Positions 17,414 through 26,691 of a stretch of DNA of 64,000 nucleotides are shown here, in pieces (the stretch's first letter is position 1; every line of letters begins with the position of its first letter). Made by a program: the position numbers and the translations under genes. This stretch comes from CAKZQX01 sp034436755 (lineage in GTDB: Bacteria; Chloroflexota; Chloroflexia; Chloroflexales; Chloroflexaceae). The notes beneath the pieces were generated by a model, which saw only the letters and a list, made by a program, of their open reading frames with translations, ran no database searches and had not been told where the DNA came from. Location: NCBI GenBank assembly GCA_034436755.1, contig DAOTVB010000201.1, positions 124,001 to 188,000 on the forward strand, given 5' to 3'.

Positions 17414-18067
17414 CTATTCTTCCACAACATGCTTCAGTCCGGTCGGGTCAAGCACAATCACCCGGCCCCGCTCGAGGCGTACCAGCCCTTCCTCCGCCAG
17501 GCGGCGCAGAGCCCGCCCGGCAATCTCCCGTACCGTTCCCGTCCGCTCCGCCAGATCCTGATGGGTCAATTCGGCGGTTCCCTCGGCGGCTTCGGCCAGC
17601 AGCAGACGGGCCAGGCGCGCCCGCACCGTCCGAAAGGCCAGATCTTCCACCAGGCTGACCAGTTCACGCAGTTGCCCGGCCATCTCGCTGAGCATTGCCA
17701 GCGCCAGATCGGGATGCTGCTGGATCAGCGCCAGCAAGTCCTGGCGCAACAAGAGGAGACAATCAACGGGGCTCATGGCCCGGGCGGTGGCGAGGTTGGG
17801 GTGTCCGTCAAAGATTGGCACGGCGTTAAAATTCTCGCCGGGACCAACCATTGCCAGCACCTGCTCCCGTCCATCGACCGCCGTACAGGAGAGCCGAACA
17901 CGCCCGCGCAGCACAAAAAATAGGCCAGGGGGCTGCTCGTCTTCATGCACGATATACTGACCAGGACGGAACGTGCAGCGGCGCACGCGACGGCTTGTGG
18001 CTGTTAGCGCCTGCTCATCGAGCGAGGCAAACAGCGGAATAGCGCGCAGATCATCACAGGTGGTCAT
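17414..18067 (-). CDS. Crp/Fnr-family regulator
   Basis: A 217-residue regulator with an N-terminal cyclic-nucleotide-type beta barrel (about 10-120; FRPGQYIVHEDEQPPGLFFVLRG-like segment) and a C-terminal winged helix (about 150-215; LTHQDLAERTGTVREIAGRALRRL). No Fnr-type N-terminal cysteine cluster is present, so oxygen sensing by a 4Fe-4S cluster is unlikely. It lies between ferredoxin and an SDR gene on the same strand. Ligand and targets are unknown. Confidence 0.88.
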   Translation of the reverse strand: MTTCDDLRAIPLFASLDEQALTATSRRVRRCTFRPGQYIVHEDEQPPGLFFVLRGRVRLSCTAVDGREQVLAMVGPGENFNAVPIFDGHPNLATARAMSPVDCLLLLRQDLLALIQQHPDLALAMLSEMAGQLRELVSLVEDLAFRTVRARLARLLLAEAAEGTAELTHQDLAERTGTVREIAGRALRRLAEEGLVRLERGRVIVLDPTGLKHVVEE

Positions 18068-18095
18068 AGCTATAGTATACCAGAAGCCTGCGCTG

Positions 18096-18824
18096 CTATT
18101 TCAGCCGCTGCCCGCCGTCAACCGGCAGCAGAACGCCGGTTACATAGTCGGCGCGGGCCAGGTAGAGCACTGCCTGAGCGACATCTTCGGGGGTACCCAC
18201 CCGCCGGAGCAGGGTACTCCGCGCCGCTTTGTCCTGCTGTTCAGCGCCCCAGTCATCGGGGAGCAGCACCGGGCCGGGTGCGATGGTATTGACCCGCACC
18301 TCGGGGGCCAGATCCCGCGCCAGATTTTGCAGCACCATTGCCAGCGCCGCTTTACTCGACAGGTAAGGCGTGTAGTTCTTCCAGGTGGTGGTAATGCCGA
18401 CATCGGCAATGGCGACGATACAACCGGATGTTGCGCGCAGATGGGGGGCCGCGCGCTGCGCCAGAAAAAAGGCACTGCGAGCATTTACATCATACAACCG
18501 GTCCCACTCCGCCTGCGTGACAGCACCGAGGGGCGTACGCTCCCAGATGCCCGCACTGCAGACCAGCAGATCCAGCCGGCCCCAGTGAGCTGCGGCGGTA
18601 TCGACCACCCGTTCGGCTTCCGCTACCTGCGCCAGATCACCGGGCACGGCGATAGTTTCCACACCATGCTTCTCCAGATCGGCCAGCGTTGTGCGGGCCT
18701 GCTCAGTTGAGTGGTGGTAGTGCAGCGCGATATTGGCCCCCGCCGCAGCCAGGGCCAGCGCAATTGCCCGCCCCAGGCGATGGGCGCCCCCCGTAACCAG
18801 TGCAACGCTTCCTGAAAGTTCCAT
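18096..18824 (-). CDS. Short-chain dehydrogenase/reductase
   Basis: A 242-residue NAD(P)-dependent SDR. It has the cofactor loop TGGAHRLGRA, the SAG core motif and the catalytic Tyr-x-x-x-Lys (YLSSK). The C terminus VTGVLLPVDGGQRLK is typical. ATG 18824 is preferred because the family begins just before the VALVTGG strand; a longer in-frame extension is possible. It starts 37 bases after the carB stop on the same strand and may be co-transcribed. Sequence is nearest pteridine-reductase-like SDRs, but the substrate is not assigned. Confidence 0.85.
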   Translation of the reverse strand: MELSGSVALVTGGAHRLGRAIALALAAAGANIALHYHHSTEQARTTLADLEKHGVETIAVPGDLAQVAEAERVVDTAAAHWGRLDLLVCSAGIWERTPLGAVTQAEWDRLYDVNARSAFFLAQRAAPHLRATSGCIVAIADVGITTTWKNYTPYLSSKAALAMVLQNLARDLAPEVRVNTIAPGPVLLPDDWGAEQQDKAARSTLLRRVGTPEDVAQAVLYLARADYVTGVLLPVDGGQRLK

Positions 18825-18861
18825 AGTACGTATTATTTTAGCACAGATGCAATTCCGCTCA

Positions 18862-21800
18862 CTATTCCGAATCAAGGCTGGTAATCGCCTGCCGCTCCTG
18901 CAGACTCTGCACCGTCCAGCCCCCGTTGCGAATGGCGTGAATGGCCTGCACCGCCGCAGCCGCCCCTGAGAGCGTGGTCAGCATAGGAACACGGTAGATA
19001 ATGGCCGTACGGCGAATTGTGCGTTCATCAAAGAAGCTGGTTTTCCCCAGCGGCGTGTTGACAATCAGGTCGATCTGGTCATTTTTGATGTAATCGACGA
19101 CATTGGGTCGCCCCTCGTTGACCTTGTAGATCGCCGTGACCTCCAATCCCGCCGCCTGGAGTGCGGTGGCCGTTCCACTCGTGGCAAGCAGGGTAAAGCC
19201 CAGTGCGGCCAGATCGCGGGCGATGGGAACCAGATTGGCCTTGTCACTGTCATTGACGCTGAGGAAGGCGCTACCCTTCACCGGCAGATGATGGCGGCAG
19301 CCCTGTTGCGCTTTAGCAAATGCCTCACCAAAGGTTGTGCCGCTACCCATCGCCTCGCCGGTCGAGCGCATCTCCGGGCCGAGTAGCGTATCGACGCCGG
19401 GGAAGCGCGCCCAGGGCAGGATCACCTCTTTGACATGGTAGAGCGGCGGCTGGGTTGCGGGCGGGCGGGGCAGCGCATCCGGTTTAAGGCTGCGGGTTGC
19501 CATGGTCTGCGCGGCTACCTGCGCCCAGGGAATCCCCGTCGCCTTGGCAACAAAAGGCACGGTGCGGCTGGCACGCGGATTGACTTCCAGCACATAGACA
19601 ATGCCGTCTTTCATGGCATACTGAATATTCAGCAGACCAACCACACCCAGCGCGCGGGCCAACCGGATGGTGTAGTCGCGCATTGTTTGCACATGTTGCG
19701 GCTCAACCATGTAGGTCGGGATAACGCAGGCACTATCGCCACTGTGAACCCCTGCCAGTTCGATCTGCTCCATGATTCCGGCGATGAGCACATTCTGACC
19801 ATCGCTGACCGCGTCAACATCCATCTCGAAGGCATCTTCCAGGAAGCGGTCAATCAGCACCGGATGCTCGGGCGAAGCATCTACCGCTTCGCGCATATAT
19901 TGCTCGAGGCTGCGATCATCATAGACAATCGCCATAGCCCGCCCACCCAGCACATAGGAGGGCCGCACGACAATCGGGTAACCAATCTGCTGCGCCACGG
20001 TCAACGCTTCTTCCCAGGAGGTTGCGCTGCCATGCTCGGGGGTGGGAATGTCCAGCCTATCCAGCAGCGCACTAAAGCGGTCACGGTCCTCAGCCAGATC
20101 GATGGCATCGGGGGAGGTGCCCCAGATCGGCACGCCGGCAAGTTCCAGACCATGCGCCAGCTTGAGCGGCGTCTGTCCGCCAAACTGTACTACCACGCCC
20201 ACGGGTTGCTCAATATCGACCACATTCAGGACATCTTCCAGCGTCAGCGGCTCAAAGTAGAGCCGGTCGGCGGTGTCATAGTCGGTCGAGACCGTTTCCG
20301 GGTTGCAGTTGACCATGACAGTCTCATAGCCCTGCGCCTGCAGCCCAAAGACAGCGTGACAGCAGCAGTAGTCAAACTCGATGCCCTGCCCAATCCGGTT
20401 GGGCCCACTGCCCAGAATGATGACTTTGGCACGGTCACTCGGCGCGGCTTCATCCTCGCTCTCGTAGGACGAGTAGAGGTAGGGCGTAAACGCGGGAAAC
20501 TCGGCGGCGCAGGTATCCACGCAGTGGAAGGTCGGCAGGATGCCAAGCTCCTTGCGCCGCGCACGAACGGCCAACTCTGCGGTATGCGGCCCGCTGCTCT
20601 CAACCCGCAGGAGGTAGGCCAGTTGGGCATCGCTGTAGCCCATACGCTTGGCCTGCCGCAGCAGATCAACCGGGATAGTCCCCAGCGTGAAGGCGCGGAT
20701 GCGGCCTTCCATATTGATCAGGCTTTCGAGTTGATGCAGGAACCAGGGATCGATCCGGGTCAGCGTGGAAACCTGATCCACCGTCAGGCCGCTCTGCAAA
20801 GCGTAGCGCACATAAAAGTAGCGTTCCGGGTGGGGCGTAATCAGGCGCTCACGTAGACGATCAGAGTCAATCCGATCTTTGCCGTCGGCGCCCCAACCCG
20901 CCCGGCCCTGCTCCATGGAGCGCCAGGCTTTCTGGAATGCTTCGGGGAAGGTACGACCGATTGCCATCACTTCGCCCACGCTCTTCATCTGCGTGCCGAG
21001 GGTCGGGTCGGCATCAGGGAACTTCTCAAAGGTCCAGCGCGGGATCTTAACCACCACATAGTCCAGGGTCGGCTCAAAGCTGGCGGGGGTTTCGCGGGTA
21101 ATGTCGTTGGGCAGTTCATCCAGGGTGTAGCCGACGGCCAGCTTTGCCGCGATTTTGGCAATGGGAAAGCCGGTGGCCTTACTCGCCAGGGCGCTACTGC
21201 GACTTACGCGCGGGTTCATCTCAATCACATAGATGCGCCCATCGCCGGGATGGATGGCAAACTGCACATTACTACCGCCGGTCTCCACACCAACCGCCCG
21301 CAGCACGGTCAGGCCCATATCGCGCATCCGCTGGTATTCCCGGTCGGTCAGGGTCATCGCCGGGGCAACGGTAATGCTGTCGCCCGTATGCACGCCCATC
21401 GGGTCAATATTCTCGATGCTACAGATGATGACGCCATTGTCGGCATGATCGCGCATGACCTCGAGTTCGAATTCTTTCCAGCCCAGGACACTCTCTTCGA
21501 CCAGGATTTGATGCACGGGTGAGACATCCAGGCCATACTCAACCATGTCGCGGAAGTCTTCGATATTGTAGGCGGTTCCGCCGCCCTCACCCCCCAGCGT
21601 AAACGAGGGCCGGATGATCGCCGGGAAGCCCGTGTCGGCAACAATTGCCAGTGCCTCGTCCAGGGAGTGGGCAATGCCGCTGCTGGGAACGGCCAGTCCA
21701 ATCTCTATCATTTTGTCTTTGAAGCGCTGGCGATCTTCGGCGATGCGTACCGCATCAACCGACGCGCCGATCAATTCAACGTTGTAGCGCTCCAGGACAC

Positions 21801-22116
21801 CGGCCTCGTCCAGGTCTACCGCCAGGTTCAGCCCGGTCTGTCCGCCGACGGTGGGCAGCAGCGCATCGGGGCGCTCTTTGGCGATAATGCGTTCCAGGCT
21901 ATCAACGGTCAGTGGCTCGATGTAGGTGGCATCGGCCAGCCGCGGGTCAGTCATAATGGTGGCAGGATTGGAGTTGACCAGCACGACGCGGTAGCCCTCT
22001 TCGCGCAGCGCTTTGCAAGCCTGGGCCCCGGAATAGTCGAACTCACATGCCTGGCCGATGACAATCGGGCCAGAGCCGATGATCAAGATCGTGTGAATAT
22101 CTGTGCGCTTGGGCAT
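18862..22116 (-). CDS. carB: Carbamoyl-phosphate synthase large subunit
   Basis: A 1084-residue enzyme making carbamoyl phosphate from ammonia (released by CarA), bicarbonate and ATP for pyrimidine and arginine synthesis. The start MPKRTDIHTILIIGSGPIVIGQ and the second-half repeat VIILGSGPNRIGQGIEFDYCC mark the two ATP-grasp halves. The C-terminal allosteric MGS-like domain is present. ATG 22116 is chosen because the family begins with MPKR. carA is not adjacent. pyrE lies about 0.9 kb upstream on the same strand. Confidence 0.97.
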   Translation of the reverse strand: MPKRTDIHTILIIGSGPIVIGQACEFDYSGAQACKALREEGYRVVLVNSNPATIMTDPRLADATYIEPLTVDSLERIIAKERPDALLPTVGGQTGLNLAVDLDEAGVLERYNVELIGASVDAVRIAEDRQRFKDKMIEIGLAVPSSGIAHSLDEALAIVADTGFPAIIRPSFTLGGEGGGTAYNIEDFRDMVEYGLDVSPVHQILVEESVLGWKEFELEVMRDHADNGVIICSIENIDPMGVHTGDSITVAPAMTLTDREYQRMRDMGLTVLRAVGVETGGSNVQFAIHPGDGRIYVIEMNPRVSRSSALASKATGFPIAKIAAKLAVGYTLDELPNDITRETPASFEPTLDYVVVKIPRWTFEKFPDADPTLGTQMKSVGEVMAIGRTFPEAFQKAWRSMEQGRAGWGADGKDRIDSDRLRERLITPHPERYFYVRYALQSGLTVDQVSTLTRIDPWFLHQLESLINMEGRIRAFTLGTIPVDLLRQAKRMGYSDAQLAYLLRVESSGPHTAELAVRARRKELGILPTFHCVDTCAAEFPAFTPYLYSSYESEDEAAPSDRAKVIILGSGPNRIGQGIEFDYCCCHAVFGLQAQGYETVMVNCNPETVSTDYDTADRLYFEPLTLEDVLNVVDIEQPVGVVVQFGGQTPLKLAHGLELAGVPIWGTSPDAIDLAEDRDRFSALLDRLDIPTPEHGSATSWEEALTVAQQIGYPIVVRPSYVLGGRAMAIVYDDRSLEQYMREAVDASPEHPVLIDRFLEDAFEMDVDAVSDGQNVLIAGIMEQIELAGVHSGDSACVIPTYMVEPQHVQTMRDYTIRLARALGVVGLLNIQYAMKDGIVYVLEVNPRASRTVPFVAKATGIPWAQVAAQTMATRSLKPDALPRPPATQPPLYHVKEVILPWARFPGVDTLLGPEMRSTGEAMGSGTTFGEAFAKAQQGCRHHLPVKGSAFLSVNDSDKANLVPIARDLAALGFTLLATSGTATALQAAGLEVTAIYKVNEGRPNVVDYIKNDQIDLIVNTPLGKTSFFDERTIRRTAIIYRVPMLTTLSGAAAAVQAIHAIRNGGWTVQSLQERQAITSLDSE

Positions 22117-22216
22117 TGTCTCGCTTGTACTCCTGACAAGGAACGACGAACAGGATGCGCCGGTTGCCGCCGCCCATCGCTGTTCGCCGTTCATCGTTGA
22201 TCTCTCATTCAGATAA

Positions 22217-22358
22217 CAGGAGTGACGTAGTTCTCTGCGAGCGAGTGTCGCGCGCCTCCGGCGGGGTGGAAGATACCATCCTTTGCAGGCAACATCTGCT
22301 TGCCGCCCGATTGGACATCCAGACGTCCGGGTTGCACACCTACTGCATAACTTTTGTC
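22217..22358. repeat. Palindromic dispersed element, copy K (degenerate)
   Basis: Shortened copy upstream of carB: left end ACAGGAGTGACGTAGT, GC-rich arm GCCTCCGGCGGGGTGGAAGA, a reduced central hairpin and right end ACTGCATAACTTTTGT. The terminal arms differ from other copies at matched positions (ACGTAGT / ACTGCAT). Confidence 0.6.
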
Positions 22359-22396
22359 ACACACTGCTGTTAAGGAGAATTATAACATGAGGTAGT

Positions 22397-22816
22397 CTAT
22401 GTCTGTCGCAGAGGAAAAGAGCCGGCAAGGGAGATTCCTGCGTTCCCTTGCCGGCTCAGAGGGCTGCATACTGTCTCAACGGTTGGATCTTCTGGTTGCA
22501 CGTCCGCGCATGACTGGAGCGGTGAGGGTCTGATCAGGCTTACCGCCGTTGCTGCCGGTATGCCGGGAGTCCTGCCGGCGCTGGTTGCGTCCGGGGTTGG
22601 AACGCTCGGATCACGGTGCGCCATGACAATGGCGCTGCCGACGCTGCTAATCAACATGCCCAGACTACCGAAGATAAAGAGCCAGGTACCCGCCGTCTGT
22701 AGTGTGTCAAACAGGAAGAAGATACTCCCAACAAAGAAGCAGACATTGCCAATAATGCCGATGATGGTGTGGATCTACTTGTATTTACTGACAAATGTTT
22801 TTACTGCCTGATGCAT
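22397..22816 (-). pseudogene. YrhK-like small membrane protein interrupted by an amber codon
   Basis: From ATG 22816, preceded by GGGAG, the frame reads 13 codons (MHQAVKTFVSKYK), then TAG at 22775-22777. It continues IHTIIGIIGNVCFFVGSIFF, LFDTLQTAGTWLFIFGS, MLISSVGSAIV. This matches YrhK-like proteins, which usually have an aromatic residue where the TAG stands, so TGG to TAG is the simplest change. Two membrane helices follow the stop. The C-terminal 60 residues run through a terminator and are unlikely to be genuine. It is either a recently inactivated gene or one needing readthrough. No other start codon restores both helices. Confidence 0.65.
22411..22457 (-). terminator. Intrinsic terminator at the end of the YrhK-like gene
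   Basis: A 14-bp perfect stem GAGCCGGCAAGGGA (22419-22432) with its complement (22444-22457), an 11-base loop and TTTTCCTC on the minus strand. It lies inside the 3' end of the open frame, implying that the original stop codon was upstream and the tail is run-on. Confidence 0.85.
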
Positions 22817-22991
22817 CGCGTGTTTTTCTCCCACTTCTCAAAGCTGTTTGCGCCGTTCCTACGAGCGTGCATGTCCATGTTCAGTTCAGTATTTGCAGAA
22901 AGTGTGCCAGATGTAGAGAACAAAGCACACAGGAATAGAGAACAAAGTGGGTCTGACGTAGCATTATCGGACAGCATAGTCGTGTGTGCGG

Positions 22992-23651
22992 TTATGACGC
23001 GGTAGACTGCCGGGCCAGGAATGCCGCGCCCTTGCCCACGCGCGTGTTGATCGGCACCCCGGCCCGGCACAGCGGGCACTCCGCCGCATCCCACGACTCC
23101 AGCGGCACCGTGACTAACGCAACGAAGGCCGGCACATCCAGTGCTGCGGCGGTCAAGCCGCCCCGATTGCAGAGCGCGCCTAACCCGACTACCTGCCCGC
23201 CCGCATCCCGCACCGCGTCTACCACCTGCCGCGCCGATCCACCCGTCGTCAGCACATCTTCGACGACCAGCACACGCTTCCCGGCGATCAGTTCATCATA
23301 GCCACGCCGGAAGATGCGCCGCTTCTCCTGCGCGCCGGACTCCTCGGCATAGACCGCCAGTACTGAGCGGCAGGTCAGTTCACTCAGATGGTGGGCCACC
23401 CACTGCGCCATAATCACGCCACCCACCGTGGGCCCGGCCACCACTTCCACATCGGCATCTCGAAAGTGGACAGCGATAGCCGCGCAGACCTGGCGCGTCG
23501 CGGCGGTATGCGGGTAGAGGGCATCTTTGTTGACATAGCTGCTGCCATGGCGGCCTGAGGTGTAGACCAGGTGGCTGCCGGTGATAATCGCATCGACCTG
23601 CTCCAGAATCGCGCGAATTTCCGCCTCGCTTGCCGGCTGTTCGATTGACAT
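22992..23651 (-). CDS. pyrE: Orotate phosphoribosyltransferase
   Basis: A 219-residue pyrimidine-biosynthesis enzyme converting orotate and PRPP to OMP. The PRPP-binding motif VLVVEDVLTTGGSA is clear, and SGRHGSSYVNKDAL marks the N-terminal part. ATG 23651 is chosen because GAAAGGA lies upstream. The C terminus carries two CxxC-like cysteines (CPLC) also seen in some PyrE proteins. The gene is bracketed by copies of the short repeat TAGAGAACAAAG in opposite orientations. Confidence 0.95.
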   Translation of the reverse strand: MSIEQPASEAEIRAILEQVDAIITGSHLVYTSGRHGSSYVNKDALYPHTAATRQVCAAIAVHFRDADVEVVAGPTVGGVIMAQWVAHHLSELTCRSVLAVYAEESGAQEKRRIFRRGYDELIAGKRVLVVEDVLTTGGSARQVVDAVRDAGGQVVGLGALCNRGGLTAAALDVPAFVALVTVPLESWDAAECPLCRAGVPINTRVGKGAAFLARQSTAS

Positions 23652-23848
23652 GGCTACATTCCTTTCTATCACTGGTAATCTTTTCACGCCGATTCATCCT
23701 CACAGCGTAAGAACATTACTCCCGTAGCACACTGCTGTCAACCATAGGGATCATCTGCATGCATTGACGCTTCCGCAGCGCGGTGTTATGCTTAGAGACT
23801 GTCTGAAAAGAGTTTGTTTGGAGATCGCTCTCGCACGGCCCCAACGCG

Positions 23849-23901
23849 GGAGTCCCGGCTTCAGCCGGTTCCAGCCGCACACCGGCTGAAGCCGGGACTC
23901 C
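23849..23901. repeat. Perfect 21-bp palindrome in the pyrE-mgtE gap
   Basis: Arms at 23849-23869 and 23881-23901 are exact reverse complements around an 11-base loop; the core is CGGCTTCAGCCGG. It resembles REP-type hairpins. The remaining gap (23902-24132) holds the CTTTGTTCTCT repeats at 24062, 24077 and 24102. Confidence 0.85.
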
Positions 23902-24132
23902 TGGGGCGCTGTCGGTGTGTCAGGTCAACCATCATTGACGTGTGATCGACGCGAATCACCTTTTCAAACAGTATTTTGGCCCAATCTGACGAACTGTCGT
24001 GCAAGTAGAGCAAGAACAAACCAGGCAGGGACATGGTGTTCAGAGCACTGCGCCAGGCGTGCTTTGTTCTCTGTTTCTTTGTTCTCTGTTCTCTATAGTT
24101 CCTTTGTTCTCTATTCTTTTCAGAAGAGGCGC

Positions 24133-25497
24133 GTGAAAACCTTTCTACAAACCAGGTCACTCGAAACGCAGGTACACCGGGCGCTGGGGGCGAATGATCT
24201 TGAGCAGGTGTGCCAGGTGCTGACCGCCGAACACCCGGCGGATGTGGCTGATGTAATCGACCGGCTGAGTGATCCGGAGCGGGTGATTGTGTTTCAGACG
24301 CTCCCGCCGGAACATGCCGCCGCTGTCCTGGGGGAAACCGGGTTTAAGGCAACACGGACAATCATTCAGCAGTTGCCCGACACCGAGACCGCCCACCTGC
24401 TTGATCGGATGCCGCCCGACGATGTTGCTGAGATCCTGGGGCAGGATATCCCCGAGCGCCAGCCGGAGCTGCTGGAGGCGATGCGGCCCACGATTGCCGC
24501 CGAGGTGCGCAAGCTGCTGATCTACCCACCGGAGAGTGCGGGGCGGCTGATGACCGAAGAGTTTGTACGCGTCACGCCGGAAATGCGTGCGGCCGAGGCA
24601 ATGGATCTCCTGCGCAGATCCGCCGCCGAGGTAGAAACGATCACCGACCTCTACATGCTTGACGACGCTACGCGGTTGATTGGCGTAATTACCCTGCGCG
24701 AGCTGATCCAGGTACCCGCCGAGCGACGGCTGGCCGATATTCCGCGCGCCAATGATGTACGGGTTGCGCCCGAAACCGATCAGGAGGAGGTTGCCCAACT
24801 GGTCTCGCAGTACGATCTGTTTGCGCTCCCCGTGGTTGACCCGGAGGGGCGGATGCTGGGCATTGTCACGGTTGATGATGTCATTGATGTGCTGGTTGAA
24901 GAGGGCACCGAGGATGTGCTGCGGTTTGGCGCGGTTGAGCGCGGCGCAACCGACGAGTCCTACTTTGCGACACCGATTACGCGTGCGGTGCGGCGGCGCA
25001 TCGGCTGGCTCATGCTGCTGTTTCTCACCGGGACGATTACGATTAATGTGTTAAGCTGGTTTGAGACGGCGCTGAACCAGGTTGTGGCGCTCTCGTTTTT
25101 TATTCCGCTGCTTATCGGCACCGGCGGGAACACCGGCGCACAAACCGTTTCGACCATGGTGCGGGGTATGGCCCTGAACGAAATTCGTCTGAGCGATATC
25201 GGGCGGGTGGTCCTGCGCGAGATCAGCAGTGGCCTGCTGCTGGGCCTGCTGCTGGCGCTGGTTGCGCTGGGTATGGCGTTGCTGCTGGGCAACTCGCTGA
25301 TGCTGGCGCTGGTAGTCGCTATTTCGATCATAGCAATCTGCACCTGGGCCAACACTGTCGGGGCGATTGTCCCGATGATTACGCAAAAATTTGGACTGGA
25401 CCCGGCGCTGGTCTCGGCTCCGTTAATTACCACCCTGGTTGATGCGACCGGCCTGATGATCTATCTGCTGATTGCCAGAGCGCTGCTTAACATATAA
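24133..25497 (+). CDS. mgtE: MgtE-type magnesium transporter
   Basis: A 454-residue Mg2+ channel/transporter. It has an N-terminal helical MgtE_N domain (about 20-130; HPADVADVIDRL), two CBS domains (about 135-255; GRLMTEEFVRV, LPVVDPEGRMLGIVTVDDV) and five membrane helices (about 285-454; IGTGGNTGAQTVSTMVRG is the pore-region signature). GTG 24133, preceded by AGAGG, gives the standard length; the frame upstream is non-coding. Cytosolic Mg2+ gates these channels through the N and CBS domains. Confidence 0.95.
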   Translation: MKTFLQTRSLETQVHRALGANDLEQVCQVLTAEHPADVADVIDRLSDPERVIVFQTLPPEHAAAVLGETGFKATRTIIQQLPDTETAHLLDRMPPDDVAEILGQDIPERQPELLEAMRPTIAAEVRKLLIYPPESAGRLMTEEFVRVTPEMRAAEAMDLLRRSAAEVETITDLYMLDDATRLIGVITLRELIQVPAERRLADIPRANDVRVAPETDQEEVAQLVSQYDLFALPVVDPEGRMLGIVTVDDVIDVLVEEGTEDVLRFGAVERGATDESYFATPITRAVRRRIGWLMLLFLTGTITINVLSWFETALNQVVALSFFIPLLIGTGGNTGAQTVSTMVRGMALNEIRLSDIGRVVLREISSGLLLGLLLALVALGMALLLGNSLMLALVVAISIIAICTWANTVGAIVPMITQKFGLDPALVSAPLITTLVDATGLMIYLLIARALLNI

Positions 25498-25500
25498 TGA

Positions 25501-25767
25501 ACATACGTTACGCGGTGCGGGGTTTGGACCACGAAAGCCGCGAAGTGAGCGAACACCGCGAAACGACCAGTGCTGATATGGATCAGGCGATCCTGCATTC
25601 GGCGGGGGATATCACCTCCGGCAGGGCGGAAGGTACCATTCTTTTTCACAAAAAATTCGCTTCGTGAATTTTTTGTGAAAAAGAAAAAATAGCACTATGC
25701 TGCCGCAGGCGAATCCAGCTTTCACCTGGTGAATATTTAATTTGAGTAACCACCGCGTAAGACCTAT
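25501..25767. repeat. Palindromic dispersed element, copy C with extra module
   Basis: It starts four bases after mgtE. Left end ACATACGTTACGCGGT (25501-25516); right end ACCGCGTAAGACC (25752-25764). The central hairpin 25639-25660 / 25664-25685 has 22 pairs, one of them G-T. A module beginning TTTGGACCACGAA (about 25523-25616) is inserted between the left end and the GC-rich arm; the same module occurs in copies E and J. Confidence 0.85.
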
Positions 25768-25770
25768 AAT
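25742..25770 (+). promoter_or_regulatory. Promoter spanning the end of element C
   Basis: TTGAGT (25742-25747), a 17-base spacer and TATAAT (25765-25770). The spacer is largely the right terminal repeat of element C. It lies 76 bases before the ArsR-phosphatase fusion. Confidence 0.55.
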
Positions 25771-25845
25771 TGATTTGGTATTTTGAGGTAATCTGGGGTT
25801 GGCTGGAAGCTGAAGTTCCCAGCCACCTCCAGAGGTAGAGTACGC

Positions 25846-26628
25846 ATGTCCACTGATGATCGAATACCTGAACAACCGGAAGAAGACGCCGCTACCGCTC
25901 TATCCCTGCTCAAGCTGCTGGCCGACGATACGCGCTGGAAGCTGATCAATGATCTGCGCCTGAGCGACCGCCAGGTCAGCGAACTGGTGACGCGGCTGAG
26001 GTTGCCCCAGAACCTGGTCTCCTACCATCTCAACCTGCTGCGGCAGGCGGGGCTGGTGCAGGTGCGTCGGAGCGATGCCGATGCGCGTGTCACCTACTAT
26101 GGGCTCGATATCGCTGCACTCCAGGCGGGCTACCGGCAGATCGGCATGCAGTTACATCTGCCGGACATCCCAACGGGCGATATGCTGCCGATGGTGCCGG
26201 TGGTCTTTCTCTGCACCGGCAACAGCATCCGCTCGCAGATGGCCGAGGGCTGGCTGCGCCATTTGAGCGGCGGACGGGTGCCGGTGCGCAGCGCCGGTGT
26301 TCACCCCACAAAGATTCATCCACTGGTGGTGCAGGTTATGGCTGAGGTCGGGATTGACATTGGCTATCAACAACCAAAGCATATTGATGCAATCTCTGAT
26401 ATCACCCCCAGTGTAGTTGTGACTGTCTGCGACCTGGCGCGCGAAGAATGCCGGTCCTGCCTTGATGCACCAGTACAGTTGCACTGGAGTATCCCTAACC
26501 CGATGTTGGCAGAAACCTCCGCCGAAATACAACTCGCGGCCCTGCGCGCGACCCGTGAGCAGTTGCGCCGGCGCGTTATAGGCCTGTTGGCGTTGTTACC
26601 AACGGTGTCCACACCTCATTCCGAGTAG
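25846..26628 (+). CDS. ArsR-type HTH fused to LMW phosphatase-like domain
   Basis: A 260-residue protein. An ArsR winged helix (about 15-95; NLVSYHLNLLRQAGLV) is fused to a low-molecular-weight phosphatase/arsenate-reductase domain (about 117-250). The P-loop CTGNSIR has Cys123 and Arg129. The general-acid Asp of the family (LPDP in the next gene) is Asn218 here (IPNP), so catalysis may be weak. Further cysteines stand at 195, 202 and 205. It may act as an arsenate/arsenite-sensing repressor rather than a reductase. It opens the arsenic island. Confidence 0.85.
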   Translation: MSTDDRIPEQPEEDAATALSLLKLLADDTRWKLINDLRLSDRQVSELVTRLRLPQNLVSYHLNLLRQAGLVQVRRSDADARVTYYGLDIAALQAGYRQIGMQLHLPDIPTGDMLPMVPVVFLCTGNSIRSQMAEGWLRHLSGGRVPVRSAGVHPTKIHPLVVQVMAEVGIDIGYQQPKHIDAISDITPSVVVTVCDLAREECRSCLDAPVQLHWSIPNPMLAETSAEIQLAALRATREQLRRRVIGLLALLPTVSTPHSE

Positions 26629-26691
26629 CAGCTACGGCGCTGGTGAACGTTCCCACCATGTCCATATCCGCATTCCCTGGAAATACGGAGC

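Noticed and set aside
19435..20856. 473-codon plus-strand frame inside carB
   Set aside because: It is antisense to a fully conserved carB, with codon bias mirroring the real gene.
22775..22777. Pyrrolysine at the amber codon of the YrhK-like gene
   Set aside because: No pyl gene is seen in the window, the family has an aromatic residue at the site, and TGG to TAG is a single change.
22560..22811. Small plus-strand protein opposite the YrhK-like gene
   Set aside because: The membrane-helix pattern and terminator belong to the minus strand.
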